From Pleurocapsa sp. PCC 7327 (GTDB lineage: Bacteria > Cyanobacteriota > Cyanobacteriia > Cyanobacteriales > Microcystaceae), in contig NC_019689.1 of the NCBI RefSeq assembly GCF_000317025.1, forward strand, positions 4,635,501 to 4,699,500: DNA of 64,000 nucleotides, in the 5' to 3' direction. Both the position numbers and the translations under genes were made by a program. Under the pieces are notes generated by a model. The model did not search any database, was not told the DNA's origin, and was given only the letters and a program-made list of their open reading frames with translations. This document shows, in pieces, positions 17,008 through 25,157 of the stretch (positions are counted from its first letter, which is position 1; the number at the start of each line of letters is the position of its first letter).

Positions 17008-18426
17008 ATGACTATTTCCTTCAAAAGCTTAGGATTATCAGACACTAGAGTCAAACAGTTAGAAAATTTAGGTTTTATCAATCCTACAAATATTCAAGCC
17101 CAGGCAATTCCCCTGCTACTAGAAGGTCGCGATGTTGTCGGTCAATCGCAAACCGGAACGGGAAAAACCGCAGCCTACTCGCTGCCAATCCTCGATGCGA
17201 TCGATACGCAAAATTCTGCCGTGCAGGCATTAGTTTTAACGCCGACCAGAGAATTAGCCCAACAAGTTGCCGAAGCGATTAAAGATTTTACAGGCGATCG
17301 CCGACTCTTCGTTCTTACCGTCTATGGCGGTCAATCGATCGAACGTCAAATCCGCAGTCTGGAGCGAGGCGTTCAGATCGTCGTAGGCACTCCCGGACGT
17401 GTTATTGACCTGCTCGATCGCAAAAAACTCATCTTAGACCAACTTCGTTTTGTCGTACTCGACGAAGCCGATGAAATGTTGAGCATGGGTTTCATCGACG
17501 ACGTGAAAAAGATCCTCAAACAGACGCCAGCAAATCGTCAGACGGCTTGTTTCTCAGCAACTATGCCGCGAGAAATTCGCGAGTTGGTCAATCAATTCTT
17601 ACTATCTCCCGTCACCGTCACCGTAGAACAGCCGCAAGCAGCTCCCGCTAAAATCGAGCAGCATGTTTATATGGTTCCTCGTGGCTGGACGAAACTCAAA
17701 GCCCTGCAACCGATTCTAGAAATAGAAAATCCAGAATCTGCCATTATCTTTGTACGTACCAAGCAAACGGCAGCCGAACTGACCAGCAAGCTACAAGAAG
17801 CTGGTCAATCCGTCGATGAATATCATGGCGATCTCAGCCAAATTCAACGGGAAAGACTCGTGCAGCGCTTCCGGGAAGGGAAGGTTCGCTTAGTGGTAGC
17901 AACTGATATTGCCGCGCGGGGTCTGGACGTGGAGAATTTGTCTCACGTGATTAACTACGACCTGCCCGATAATACAGAAACCTACATTCACCGCATCGGT
18001 CGCACCGGACGAGCAGGTAAGACAGGAACGGCAATTGCTTTGGTAGAGCCGATCGATCGCCGAGCGCTCAAGCAAATCGAACGCCGCCTCCGCCAAAATA
18101 TAGAAGTCAGCCGCATTCCAACTCGCTCTCAAGTAGAAGCCAAGCGCTTAGAAAAACTGCAAGCGCAGATTAAAGAGTCTTTGGCAGGAGAACGGATGGC
18201 TTCTTTCTTGCCCCTCGTGCGGGAATTAAGCGCTGAATACGACCCGCAGGCAATCGCGGCAGCAGCTTTGCAAATGATGTACGACCAAAACTGTCCCAAT
18301 TGGATGAAAACGGATTGGGAAGTCCCTGCGGCAGCTCCCTTACCCAAACCCAATCTCAAGCGCAAATACAACAAAAACAATCGCTCGTCAGACAGAAAGC
18401 CTGTCTCTCAGAATCAACTGCGCTAA
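17008..18426 (+). CDS. DEAD-box ATP-dependent RNA helicase (CrhR/DeaD group)
   Basis: 472 residues. All core motifs are present: the Q-motif region INPTNIQAQAIP, Walker A SQTGTGKT (47-54), PTRELA, TPGR, DEAD (152-155), SAT, then RGLDVENLSHVINYDLP and HRIGRTGRAG. The C-terminal tail after about residue 370 ends in a basic segment (LKRKYNKNNRSSDRK), as in cyanobacterial helicases of the CrhR type that rearrange RNA under cold or redox stress. It unwinds RNA in the cytoplasm, likely in ribosome assembly or mRNA turnover. I do not assign crhR because orthology cannot be settled by eye. A perfect hairpin lies 30 bases past the stop. Confidence 0.93.
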   Translation: MTISFKSLGLSDTRVKQLENLGFINPTNIQAQAIPLLLEGRDVVGQSQTGTGKTAAYSLPILDAIDTQNSAVQALVLTPTRELAQQVAEAIKDFTGDRRLFVLTVYGGQSIERQIRSLERGVQIVVGTPGRVIDLLDRKKLILDQLRFVVLDEADEMLSMGFIDDVKKILKQTPANRQTACFSATMPREIRELVNQFLLSPVTVTVEQPQAAPAKIEQHVYMVPRGWTKLKALQPILEIENPESAIIFVRTKQTAAELTSKLQEAGQSVDEYHGDLSQIQRERLVQRFREGKVRLVVATDIAARGLDVENLSHVINYDLPDNTETYIHRIGRTGRAGKTGTAIALVEPIDRRALKQIERRLRQNIEVSRIPTRSQVEAKRLEKLQAQIKESLAGERMASFLPLVRELSAEYDPQAIAAAALQMMYDQNCPNWMKTDWEVPAAAPLPKPNLKRKYNKNNRSSDRKPVSQNQLR

Positions 18427-18455
18427 CGCATCGACTAAAGGGAAAACAGTCGAGA

Positions 18456-18477
18456 GCCAGGAACTTAAGTTCCTGGC
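18456..18477. repeat. Perfect 9-bp stem-loop after the helicase gene
   Basis: GCCAGGAAC (18456-18464) pairs with GTTCCTGGC (18469-18477) around TTAA. It follows the helicase stop by about 30 bases and may stop transcription or protect the mRNA 3' end, but only an A/T-mixed tract follows, not a T-run. Its arms differ from the hairpin at 19705-19726 by matched changes on both sides, which suggests that the stem itself is conserved. Confidence 0.55.
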
Positions 18478-18626
18478 AAATTATTAGGTTATGTATGTCG
18501 CCGCTTTTAAAGTATTAAAAGTTGTAACTATTTTGTGAAAGAACGGGAACGAGCTATTAACTCCAGTCAAGCACTGCGATACCCTAGATCGAGTCCCTTA
18601 TTGATGCTTCGCTAACAATACATTTT

Positions 18627-19589
18627 ATGACCGTTTCTAGTCCTAGCCGCACCATTCGCATTGGTTCTCGCAAAAGCCAATTAGCCCTCGTTCAGACTTA
18701 CTGGGTGCAGGAACAACTTCAAAAACACTATCCCGACAGGCAGTTTGAAGTTGAAACCATGAGTACCCAAGGCGACAAAATTCTCGATGTCGCTCTCGCC
18801 AAAATTGGAGATAAGGGACTATTTACCAAAGAACTCGAAGTGGGAATGATCGACAAGCAAATCGATCTAGCCGTCCATTCTCTCAAAGATCTGCCCACCA
18901 AGTTACCCGAAGGCTTAATTTTAGGTTGCGTCACCGAACGAGTTAACCCCGCCGATGCTTTAGTTGTCAACGAAAAGCACAAAGATAAGCAGTTGGAGAC
19001 TTTACCAGAAGGCGCTGTGATTGGAACCTCCTCGCTGCGGCGCTTGGCCCAATTGCGCCATCATTTCCCTCACCTTACTTTCAAGGATGTGCGCGGAAAT
19101 GTCAATACCAGACTCTCTAAACTCGACGCGGGAGAGTACGACGCAATTATTCTAGCAGTTGCAGGATTGCAGCGATTGGGAATGGGCGATCGCATTCATC
19201 AGGTTATTTCCTCTGACATTTCGCTTCATGCCGTCGGACAAGGCGCGTTAGGGATTGAATGTCGCGCTGATGATGCAGAAGTTCTGGAAGTTCTGAAAGT
19301 ATTGGAACATGCCCAAACCCGCGATCGCTGTTATGCGGAACGGGCTTTCTTAAGAGAATTAGAAGGCGGATGTCAAGTTCCCATCGGAGTCAATACCAAA
19401 ATCGAAGGCGATACTCTCACCTTGACCGGAATGGTAGCGAGTTTGGATGGCAAAAATCTGGTCAAGGATACGATTAGCGGTCAACCCAGCGATGCCGAAC
19501 AATTGGGACGCGAATTAGCTATCCGCGTGCGTAACGCTGGCGCAGAGGAAATCTTGGCAGAAATTTTCGCGCAAATTGAGAGGGGTTAG
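18627..19589 (+). CDS. hemC: Porphobilinogen deaminase (hydroxymethylbilane synthase)
   Basis: 320 residues. HemC joins four porphobilinogens into hydroxymethylbilane in tetrapyrrole synthesis. Visible hallmarks: [15 protein letters not shown] at the N-terminus, the catalytic Asp D88 in HSLKDLP, the arginine-rich [28 protein letters not shown], and C249 in [10 protein letters not shown], which holds the dipyrromethane cofactor. It acts two steps before HemE, whose gene is about 7 kb away on the other strand. A 200-base spacer with a hairpin separates it from the helicase gene, so it probably has its own promoter. Confidence 0.96.
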   Translation: MTVSSPSRTIRIGSRKSQLALVQTYWVQEQLQKHYPDRQFEVETMSTQGDKILDVALAKIGDKGLFTKELEVGMIDKQIDLAVHSLKDLPTKLPEGLILGCVTERVNPADALVVNEKHKDKQLETLPEGAVIGTSSLRRLAQLRHHFPHLTFKDVRGNVNTRLSKLDAGEYDAIILAVAGLQRLGMGDRIHQVISSDISLHAVGQGALGIECRADDAEVLEVLKVLEHAQTRDRCYAERAFLRELEGGCQVPIGVNTKIEGDTLTLTGMVASLDGKNLVKDTISGQPSDAEQLGRELAIRVRNAGAEEILAEIFAQIERG

Positions 19590-19632
19590 TCATTAGTCAT
19601 TAGTCATTGGTCATTCGTCCTTGAAAAAGGAC
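19588..19632. repeat. Heptamer short tandem repeats (STRR type), left edge of accessory island
   Basis: Three successive copies of a TAGTCAT-like heptamer start right after the hemC stop, followed by a GTCCTT/AAGGAC hairpin (19617-19632). The reverse complement of the same motif (repeated AATGACT) recurs at 19977-20000 just before the Uma2 gene, and a related stretch is at 28155-28190. Heptameric tandem repeats of this type are known in cyanobacteria. Confidence 0.65.
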
Positions 19633-19704
19633 AAGTGATGTTGGTTTCGTTAATATCGGAATAATAATCACTATAAACTCAGAGCTTACACCTTTGGCAT
19701 CAAC

Positions 19705-19753
19705 GCCTAGAACTAAAGTTCTAGGCTCAAAGCTCAACTCGATTAAAATCGAC
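19705..19753. repeat. Two adjacent stem-loops in the hemC-Uma2 spacer
   Basis: GCCTAGAAC (19705-19713) pairs with GTTCTAGGC (19718-19726) around TAAA. A second short stem, CGATT/AATCG, follows at about 19739-19751. The first hairpin matches the one at 18456-18477 in layout (GCC-3 nt-AAC, 4-nt loop, GTT-3 nt-GGC), with compensating changes in the three variable pairs. Confidence 0.55.
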
Positions 19754-19834
19754 TGAAATTCCTATCGGGTCTTCTTTAGAAGACTTTTTGATCGGTTAAT
19801 TACAACAGTAGTTGTTAAGAAGGGTGCAAGATCT

Positions 19835-19910
19835 CGTCTTATAGGACTTGATATTTGGGTTCCAAAAAATTTATTTCTTGGTGAAATCAAGTCACAATGA
19901 AATAACCCTG
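19835..19910 (-). repeat. Structured dispersed repeat, copy A (inverted relative to copy B)
   Basis: Read on the minus strand this 76-base stretch matches 22983-23069 almost base for base, apart from an 11-base gap and a few substitutions. It includes GTTATTTCATTGTG, CCAAGAAATAAATTT and AAATATCAAGTCCTATAAG. It lacks the third hairpin found in copies B and C. It lies 100 bases before the Uma2 gene and, with copy B, bounds the Uma2/small ORF/ATPase cassette in inverted orientation. Confidence 0.8.
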
Positions 19911-20009
19911 CATCCATAAAGAGAGAGAAAAGAAAGAAATAAAATCTAATGGCGACAAATTGCCATAACAAAAAACAATGACTAATGACTAATGACAAAG
20001 GACAAAACA

Positions 20010-20627
20010 ATGACTTCAATTTTACTCAAAGATATTGTAGATGAATTTGAGTCTCAAATAGACGATCCAGAGGAAAAATTTATTACTACAGGAGTCAGCT
20101 GGGAACAGTATGAAAAGCTACTTGACAGACTCGGCGACAGTCTTCGATATCGGGTAACTTATTTAGACGGCATTTTAGAAATTATGTCTCCTAGTCGCCG
20201 CCACGAACGAAGTAAATCAGTAATTGCTTCTCTTCTAGAAGCCTACTTTCAAGAAAGGCGTATTCAATATTTTCCTCTTGGTTCAACGACGTTGTGTAAA
20301 GAAGAGAAAAAAGGTGGTACGGAACCAGATGAATCTTATTGTATTGGTATGGATAAAGAAATTCCAGATTTAGCTATTGAAGTAGTAGTAACCAGTGGTG
20401 GCGTAGATAAGTTGGCAGTATACAAAAAGCTAGGTGTTAGAGAAGTCTGGTTTTGGCAAAACGATCGATTTTCGGTTTACTGTCTGCGAGGAGACGAATA
20501 CGAAAAAATTCCAGCTAGTGAATTGTTACCAAATCTAGATTTGGAGCTATTATCACAGTATGTAACCCATACCGATATCCTAGAATCAATCTTAGAATTT
20601 CGGGCACAAATTCGTCAAAATAAATAG
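20010..20627 (+). CDS. Uma2-family (DUF820) PD-(D/E)XK nuclease-like protein
   Basis: 205 residues from ATG at 20010; an in-frame ATG at 19992 falls within heptamer repeat DNA and is less likely. The DUF820/Uma2 signature is clear: VSWEQYEKLLD, YLDGILEIMSPSRRHE, FPLGSTTL, GTEPDESYCI, then the active-site run IPDLAIEVVVTSGG and DKLAVYKKLGVREVWFW. Uma2 proteins have a PD-(D/E)XK fold and are very numerous in cyanobacteria, but their role is not established. The small ORF and the ATPase gene follow on the same strand with gaps of 33 and 75 bases, and inverted repeats bound the three genes. A working nuclease partner for the ATPase is a hypothesis only. Confidence 0.88.
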   Translation: MTSILLKDIVDEFESQIDDPEEKFITTGVSWEQYEKLLDRLGDSLRYRVTYLDGILEIMSPSRRHERSKSVIASLLEAYFQERRIQYFPLGSTTLCKEEKKGGTEPDESYCIGMDKEIPDLAIEVVVTSGGVDKLAVYKKLGVREVWFWQNDRFSVYCLRGDEYEKIPASELLPNLDLELLSQYVTHTDILESILEFRAQIRQNK

Positions 20628-20660
20628 ATAAAGATTAACGAGCAAGACACTCCACTACTA

Positions 20661-20834
20661 ATGACTAACGACTCCAATATCGATCGCGTTCAAGAACCTA
20701 TCGTAACGGCTCCACCAGAAGTTCGACAAATTATCGAAAAAGTTTTACAACTCGAGAAGGACAAACTTTATTTAAAAGCTCCTCGAAATATTAATGATGA
20801 TGTTCTCAAAATTGTGAAAGAGGTTATTCAATAA
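20661..20834 (+). CDS. 57-residue hypothetical protein upstream of the SMC-like ATPase
   Basis: ATG at 20661 opens a frame of 57 codons ending with TAA at 20832-20834. The protein is acidic and mostly helical, with VRQIIEKVLQLEKDKLYLK in the middle and INDDVLKIVKEVIQ at the C-terminus, and it has no membrane segment. I do not recognise the family. It sits 33 bases after the Uma2 gene and 75 bases before the ATPase gene on the same strand. There is no strong Shine-Dalgarno sequence, which is common in cyanobacteria. A small partner or regulatory subunit for the ATPase is possible; an antitoxin-like role for Uma2 is an alternative. Codon choice looks like its neighbours. Confidence 0.6.
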   Translation: MTNDSNIDRVQEPIVTAPPEVRQIIEKVLQLEKDKLYLKAPRNINDDVLKIVKEVIQ

Positions 20835-20909
20835 TTAGCGTTCTAAACGCGCGTTGCGTGCCTTTAAAATATATCGTCAGAGTTTTTGGAGTAAATTTAT
20901 TAGACTTCT

Positions 20910-22979
20910 ATGAAGCTTCTCTCGATTAAACTGTGTAATTTTCGACAATTTTATGGAAAAACTCCTGAAATAATTCTGGCTTTTGGGAAACAAAATACAA
21001 CGATTATTCATGGGAATAATGGTGCGGGTAAAACAACTCTCCTCAATGGGTTTACCTGGGCACTTTATGAGAAATTTACGGCTGCTTTTGCATCTCCTCA
21101 TTTATTGATTAATAAACGAGCAATTCATGAAGCGAATATTGGCGTATCGGTTGATTGTTGGGTAGAAGTTCAATTCGAGCATGAAAATAAACGCTATCAA
21201 GTCAAGCGTAAATGTTACGCTTGTCGCGATAAGGATAACAAGATTCAATATAGCCAAAGTAAGTTTTTTATGTTGATAGCGGGAGATGACGGACGTTGGT
21301 ATCCTCCGCTGCAACAGCCAGACGATATTATTAATAGAATATTGCCAGAAAGTTTGCATCAATATTTTTTCTTTGATGGAGAACATATCGACCATATTTT
21401 TCGAGCGAGTGAAAAGAGTAATATCGCCGAAGATACCAAAGAGTTATTAGGCGTTAAAGTTTTAGATCGCGCGATCGAGCATTTGAAAAAAGCTAAAAAA
21501 GCTTTACAAGAAGAATTGAAAGAGATTGGCGATCCAGATACAAAAAAGCTCTTGCAAGCGCAATCAAAATTAGAAAAAGAGAAAGAGCAATTACAGCAAA
21601 GCCGGCAACTAATTATTCAAACATTAACTCAACAGGAAGGGTTGAAAAAAAGCCTTTCTCATCGTTTATTAGAGTTGAGCGGGGCAGAAGAATTAAAACA
21701 ACTTAAAGAAAAACTAGAAAAACAAGAAAATGTCTTACGACAAAATCTATTAGAAGCAAAAAAGAAAATTCAGCGATCGCTCTCAAATCGAGGCTATAGT
21801 ATTTTCCTTCCTGAAATTATCTCACAATTTAATTCTTTAATTGACGAACTGCGAAAAAGAGGAGAGTTACCTAGTGGCATTAAACAACAATTCGTTCAAC
21901 AGTTATTAGACAGAAAACGCTGTATTTGTGGAATCGAACTTGTTGAAGACAGCGATCCTTATAAACAAGTTCAAGAATGGATGAATCGAGCCGGAATGGC
22001 TGATGTAGAAGAGTCAGCAATTCGTTTAGAATCTCAGGTTATAGAGATTGAAAAACAAGCTTTAGAATTTTGGCAAGAAGTCGATACAGAACAAGCAAAA
22101 ATCAATCAATGGAGAATAGAATTAGCACAAGTTGAAAATGAATTAGACGAGATCGGTAATAAATTTAGACATTATCCCGATGAAGAGATTAAAGCCATTC
22201 AAAAACAAGTAGATGAAATAGAAGACGCTATTAAAGAATTTATTTTAGAACAGGGGTCTCATCAACATCAAATAGAAGTCATCGAAAAGGAAATTGAGGA
22301 AATTGCTAAGCAGATTTCTAAGCAGAAAATCAAGGAAGAAAAACAAGTATTAGCCCAGAGACGAATTCGAGCAACTGAGGAGGCGATCGCGCGGTTAATA
22401 GAAGTCAAAAATCGTCTAGAAAAACAATTCCGTCTCTCTTTAGAAAAGCGAGTTAAAGAAATCTTTAGTTCGATTTCTTTTACCCCTTATATTCCTAGAA
22501 TTAGCGATAGTTATGAACTCAATCTTGTAGAAAATACATCGGGAATCGCCGTTCCCGTTGCTGCCTCTACAGGAGAAAATCAGATTTTGAGCTTATCATT
22601 TATCGGAGGAATTATCGATAGAGTAAGAGAATGGAGTCAAAAAAATACTCTTATGGGACCCGATAGCAGTACCTTTCCAATTGTCATGGATTCTCCCTTT
22701 GGAAGTTTAGATGAAATCTATCGACGGCAGGTGGCAAAAACTATTCCTCAATTAGCCAATCAATTGCTCGTTTTAGTGACAAAAACGCAGTGGCGAGGAG
22801 AATTAGAAGAAGAAATCAGCAATTATATCGGTAGAGAATATGTTTTAGTTTATAACTCTCCCAAACCAGATTGCGAAGAAGATGCGATCGCGCGAGGTGG
22901 AAAGCGTTATCCTTTAGTTAAGCGAAGTTCTAATTCGTTTGAATATACCGAAATAATTGAAATCGAAAAAGATGGTTAA
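20910..22979 (+). CDS. SMC/Rad50-like AAA ATPase, DndD-type
   Basis: 689 residues with the layout of a small SMC-like ATPase. Walker A GNNGAGKT is at 35-42. The DndD-type signature FFFDGEHID is at 153-161. Long coiled coils (about 185-290 and 360-515) flank a CxCG hook (C338, C340). The ABC signature STGENQILSLSF is at 553-564 and Walker B IVMDSPFGSLDE at 591-602, followed by VLVTKTQW. All ATPase motifs are intact. DndD proteins work in DNA phosphorothioation or phage restriction, and related ATPases act in DNA repair and other defence systems. No dndB, dndC or dndE gene is beside it. It forms an apparent unit with the Uma2 gene and the 57-residue ORF. Defence or repair is inferred from family and setting. 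Confidence 0.85.
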   Translation: MKLLSIKLCNFRQFYGKTPEIILAFGKQNTTIIHGNNGAGKTTLLNGFTWALYEKFTAAFASPHLLINKRAIHEANIGVSVDCWVEVQFEHENKRYQVKRKCYACRDKDNKIQYSQSKFFMLIAGDDGRWYPPLQQPDDIINRILPESLHQYFFFDGEHIDHIFRASEKSNIAEDTKELLGVKVLDRAIEHLKKAKKALQEELKEIGDPDTKKLLQAQSKLEKEKEQLQQSRQLIIQTLTQQEGLKKSLSHRLLELSGAEELKQLKEKLEKQENVLRQNLLEAKKKIQRSLSNRGYSIFLPEIISQFNSLIDELRKRGELPSGIKQQFVQQLLDRKRCICGIELVEDSDPYKQVQEWMNRAGMADVEESAIRLESQVIEIEKQALEFWQEVDTEQAKINQWRIELAQVENELDEIGNKFRHYPDEEIKAIQKQVDEIEDAIKEFILEQGSHQHQIEVIEKEIEEIAKQISKQKIKEEKQVLAQRRIRATEEAIARLIEVKNRLEKQFRLSLEKRVKEIFSSISFTPYIPRISDSYELNLVENTSGIAVPVAASTGENQILSLSFIGGIIDRVREWSQKNTLMGPDSSTFPIVMDSPFGSLDEIYRRQVAKTIPQLANQLLVLVTKTQWRGELEEEISNYIGREYVLVYNSPKPDCEEDAIARGGKRYPLVKRSSNSFEYTEIIEIEKDG

Positions 22980-22982
22980 TTC

Positions 22983-23105
22983 CAGAGTTATTTCATTGTG
23001 ACTTGATTTCACCTTGATTTCGCCAAGAAATAAATTTCTTGTCCCCCAAATATCAAGTCCTATAAGACGGACTTTAGCATCTTAGACAAAGAATTTATTC
23101 TCTGG
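22983..23105 (+). repeat. Structured dispersed repeat, copy B (three hairpins)
   Basis: This begins four bases after the ATPase stop. It carries hairpin 1 (CAAGAAAT at 23024-23031 with ATTTCTTG at 23034-23041), hairpin 2 (AAGTCC at 23055 with GGACTT ending at 23074) and an imperfect hairpin 3 (23087-23104). The first 87 bases match copy A in inverted orientation; the order of hairpins matches copy C at 58324-58479. The outer right arm seen in copy C is missing. Confidence 0.82.
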
Positions 23106-23192
23106 CTACTTTGAGGCGCACTCAGAAAGAAGATGACGGGCAAATTAATCGCTGGTTGTTACAAAAATTTAATTAAAATTTATTAAGCCTAA

Positions 23193-24578
23193 ATGATGAA
23201 GGGTCGCGAGATCCGCGCTCAACCACCGCTAGAATTCATTCCTCCTTCTCTCAATCCTATAGTTTTGCGAGGTTCTCAAATCATTTTGCCGCTGTGGTTG
23301 CGGTGGAAAACGAATATTGCTAGCATTCAAGCCGATCGCGTCGAAATTTTAGCCGATCTTTACCATCAGTTTCAACAAGGAAAAATTCGTTTTTTGATGG
23401 CATTTCGCCATCCCAATAGCGAAGATCCCTACGCCATGGTTTATCTTCTTTGGAAATTACTTCCCCAGGTGGCAAGAAGACAAGGGATCTCGCTACAAAC
23501 TCCTACCCACGCCCATTTTATCTACGATCGCGGCATTCCTCTTTGGGCAGGCGAGAGGATAGGATGGCTTTACTCTCAGTTGGGCGGCACTCCCATCGTG
23601 CGCGGCAAAATGGACTTGATGGGATTGCGATCGGCGCGTCAGTTGTTTGCAGAGGGTCGTTTTCCTATGATGGCAGCACCAGAGGGAGCAACCAACGGTC
23701 ATAACGAGATTGTCAGTCCTATAGAACCAGGAATTTCACAACTCGGCTTTTGGTGCATTGAAGATCTACAAAAAGCCCAACGTTCCCAACAAGTTCTCAT
23801 TGTCCCCGTCGGCATACAGTATCGTTACGTTACTCCTCCCTGGAAAGAAATAGAAAAACTCTTAACGCAATTAGAAATCGAAACTGGTTTAACCACTCTC
23901 CAAACATCAGAAGCATCCGATGAAAAGATTCTCTATCAGAGACTTTATCGATTGGGAGAGCATCTTTTATCGCTGATGGAGGAATTTTATCGAGAGTTTT
24001 ATCATCAAACCTTACCACAACCGAAGACAGAAACAAGCCAGTTAGATGCTGAGGCAGTCTTATCAATTCGATTGCAGAATTTACTAGACGTTGCTCTCAA
24101 GGTTGCAGAAGAGTTTTTCGTCTTACCACCAAAAGGTAACTTTATCGATCGCTGTCGTCGTCTAGAACAAGCGGGATGGGATTATATTTATCGCGAAGAA
24201 CTCAAATCCACCCATAATCTCTCGCCAGTAGAACGGGGATTGGCCGATCGCATTGCTGAAGAAGCCAACTTGCGGATGTGGCATATGCGACTGGTAGAAA
24301 CTTTTGTTGCCGTTACGTGGTACTACGTGCAGGAAAAACCGACGGCAGAGCGAATTGCAGAGACAACCTTACTGTTGTGGGATTGCGTCACTCGCATCAA
24401 AAGTGGAAACCCTTTCTTTCGCCCTCGCCTGGGAAAACAGCAAGTTCATATGACAATTGGCGAACCGATTTCTGTTTCAGATCGTTGGCATGACTATAAA
24501 CAAAATCGCCGTCAAGCCGTTGCCACGCTAACGAAAGACTTACAAATGGCATTGGAGAGTACGATCGCAAAAAATTGA
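23193..24578 (+). CDS. Phospholipid/glycerol acyltransferase (PlsC-like) family protein
   Basis: 461 residues. The acyltransferase motif H-x4-D is present as HPNSED (about residue 73), and APEGATNGHN (about 165) corresponds to the substrate-binding EGT motif. A further VPVGIQYRYV block fits motif IV. The second half, from about residue 210, is a helical region of unknown role, so the protein is longer than a typical PlsC. Members transfer an acyl chain to glycerol-3-phosphate or lysophosphatidate at the membrane. Two ATG codons lie in tandem at 23193 and 23196. It is the first gene to the right of repeat copy B, and its stop almost touches the convergent secreted-protein gene. Confidence 0.85.
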   Translation: MMKGREIRAQPPLEFIPPSLNPIVLRGSQIILPLWLRWKTNIASIQADRVEILADLYHQFQQGKIRFLMAFRHPNSEDPYAMVYLLWKLLPQVARRQGISLQTPTHAHFIYDRGIPLWAGERIGWLYSQLGGTPIVRGKMDLMGLRSARQLFAEGRFPMMAAPEGATNGHNEIVSPIEPGISQLGFWCIEDLQKAQRSQQVLIVPVGIQYRYVTPPWKEIEKLLTQLEIETGLTTLQTSEASDEKILYQRLYRLGEHLLSLMEEFYREFYHQTLPQPKTETSQLDAEAVLSIRLQNLLDVALKVAEEFFVLPPKGNFIDRCRRLEQAGWDYIYREELKSTHNLSPVERGLADRIAEEANLRMWHMRLVETFVAVTWYYVQEKPTAERIAETTLLLWDCVTRIKSGNPFFRPRLGKQQVHMTIGEPISVSDRWHDYKQNRRQAVATLTKDLQMALESTIAKN

Positions 24579-24582
24579 GCGG

Positions 24583-24993
24583 TTACCTTTGGTTGTTCCA
24601 TTGCTCTAACTCTATGAGAACTCGAACTTTCTCATCATTGATATCTCTTCCAGGAGGCACTGAAGGATTGAAAAAGAGATCGCGATCGCCGATATTTTCT
24701 CCTACGTCAACTTTAAACTCTTCGCCAAACGCTTCAAATTCGGCATCGTACATCGACAAATTACCAACTGTGCCTTCAGAAAAGTAAGGAGCTGTTTCCT
24801 GCGAAATCTCAGGGAAAAAAACTTCCGGATCGTTCGCGAAACTGCGATTTTCAATCCTGTCGAAAAAGTCCCGCGTCGATCTTTGTACTCTTTGCGCCGT
24901 AATTGTTTTTTCTACTGGTTCTGCTTGAGCTGTATTGGCACAAATCGTCAAAAAGGCTCCTATGCCTAAAATTAGACTAATTTGGCGGAGCAT
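24583..24993 (-). CDS. Small secreted hypothetical protein
   Basis: 136 residues from ATG at 24993, which has GGGGGA seven bases upstream; the frame continues five codons to a TTG, but that adds nothing. Residues 1-24 are a clear signal peptide (MLRQISLILGIGAFL, ending TAQA), so the mature protein should be in the periplasm or lumen. The mature part is acidic and rich in Phe and Asp, with DFFDRIENRSF, DPEVFFPEIS and VGENIGDRDLFFNPS. I do not recognise the family. It is convergent with the acyltransferase gene, with 4 bases between the stops. Confidence 0.75.
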   Translation of the reverse strand: MLRQISLILGIGAFLTICANTAQAEPVEKTITAQRVQRSTRDFFDRIENRSFANDPEVFFPEISQETAPYFSEGTVGNLSMYDAEFEAFGEEFKVDVGENIGDRDLFFNPSVPPGRDINDEKVRVLIELEQWNNQR

Positions 24994-25157
24994 AAAACTT
25001 TCCCCCAATACTTTATCTATCTCTATGTTATTAACGCGTACAATCGCTTTTGCGACAAAAATGGCAAGGTTTGCATGGTGTATCGCACGAGCGTTTACAT
25101 AGCCAAGGCATCTGCCTAATCTAGCAATCTAGCAAAAAGGAGTATGATTCCCCTTTT

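Noticed and set aside
20910-22979. True DndD of a complete phosphorothioation system
   Set aside because: No dndB, dndC or dndE gene lies on either side, and the small ORF and Uma2 are not Dnd components; only the motif DGEHI and the CxCG hook are shared.
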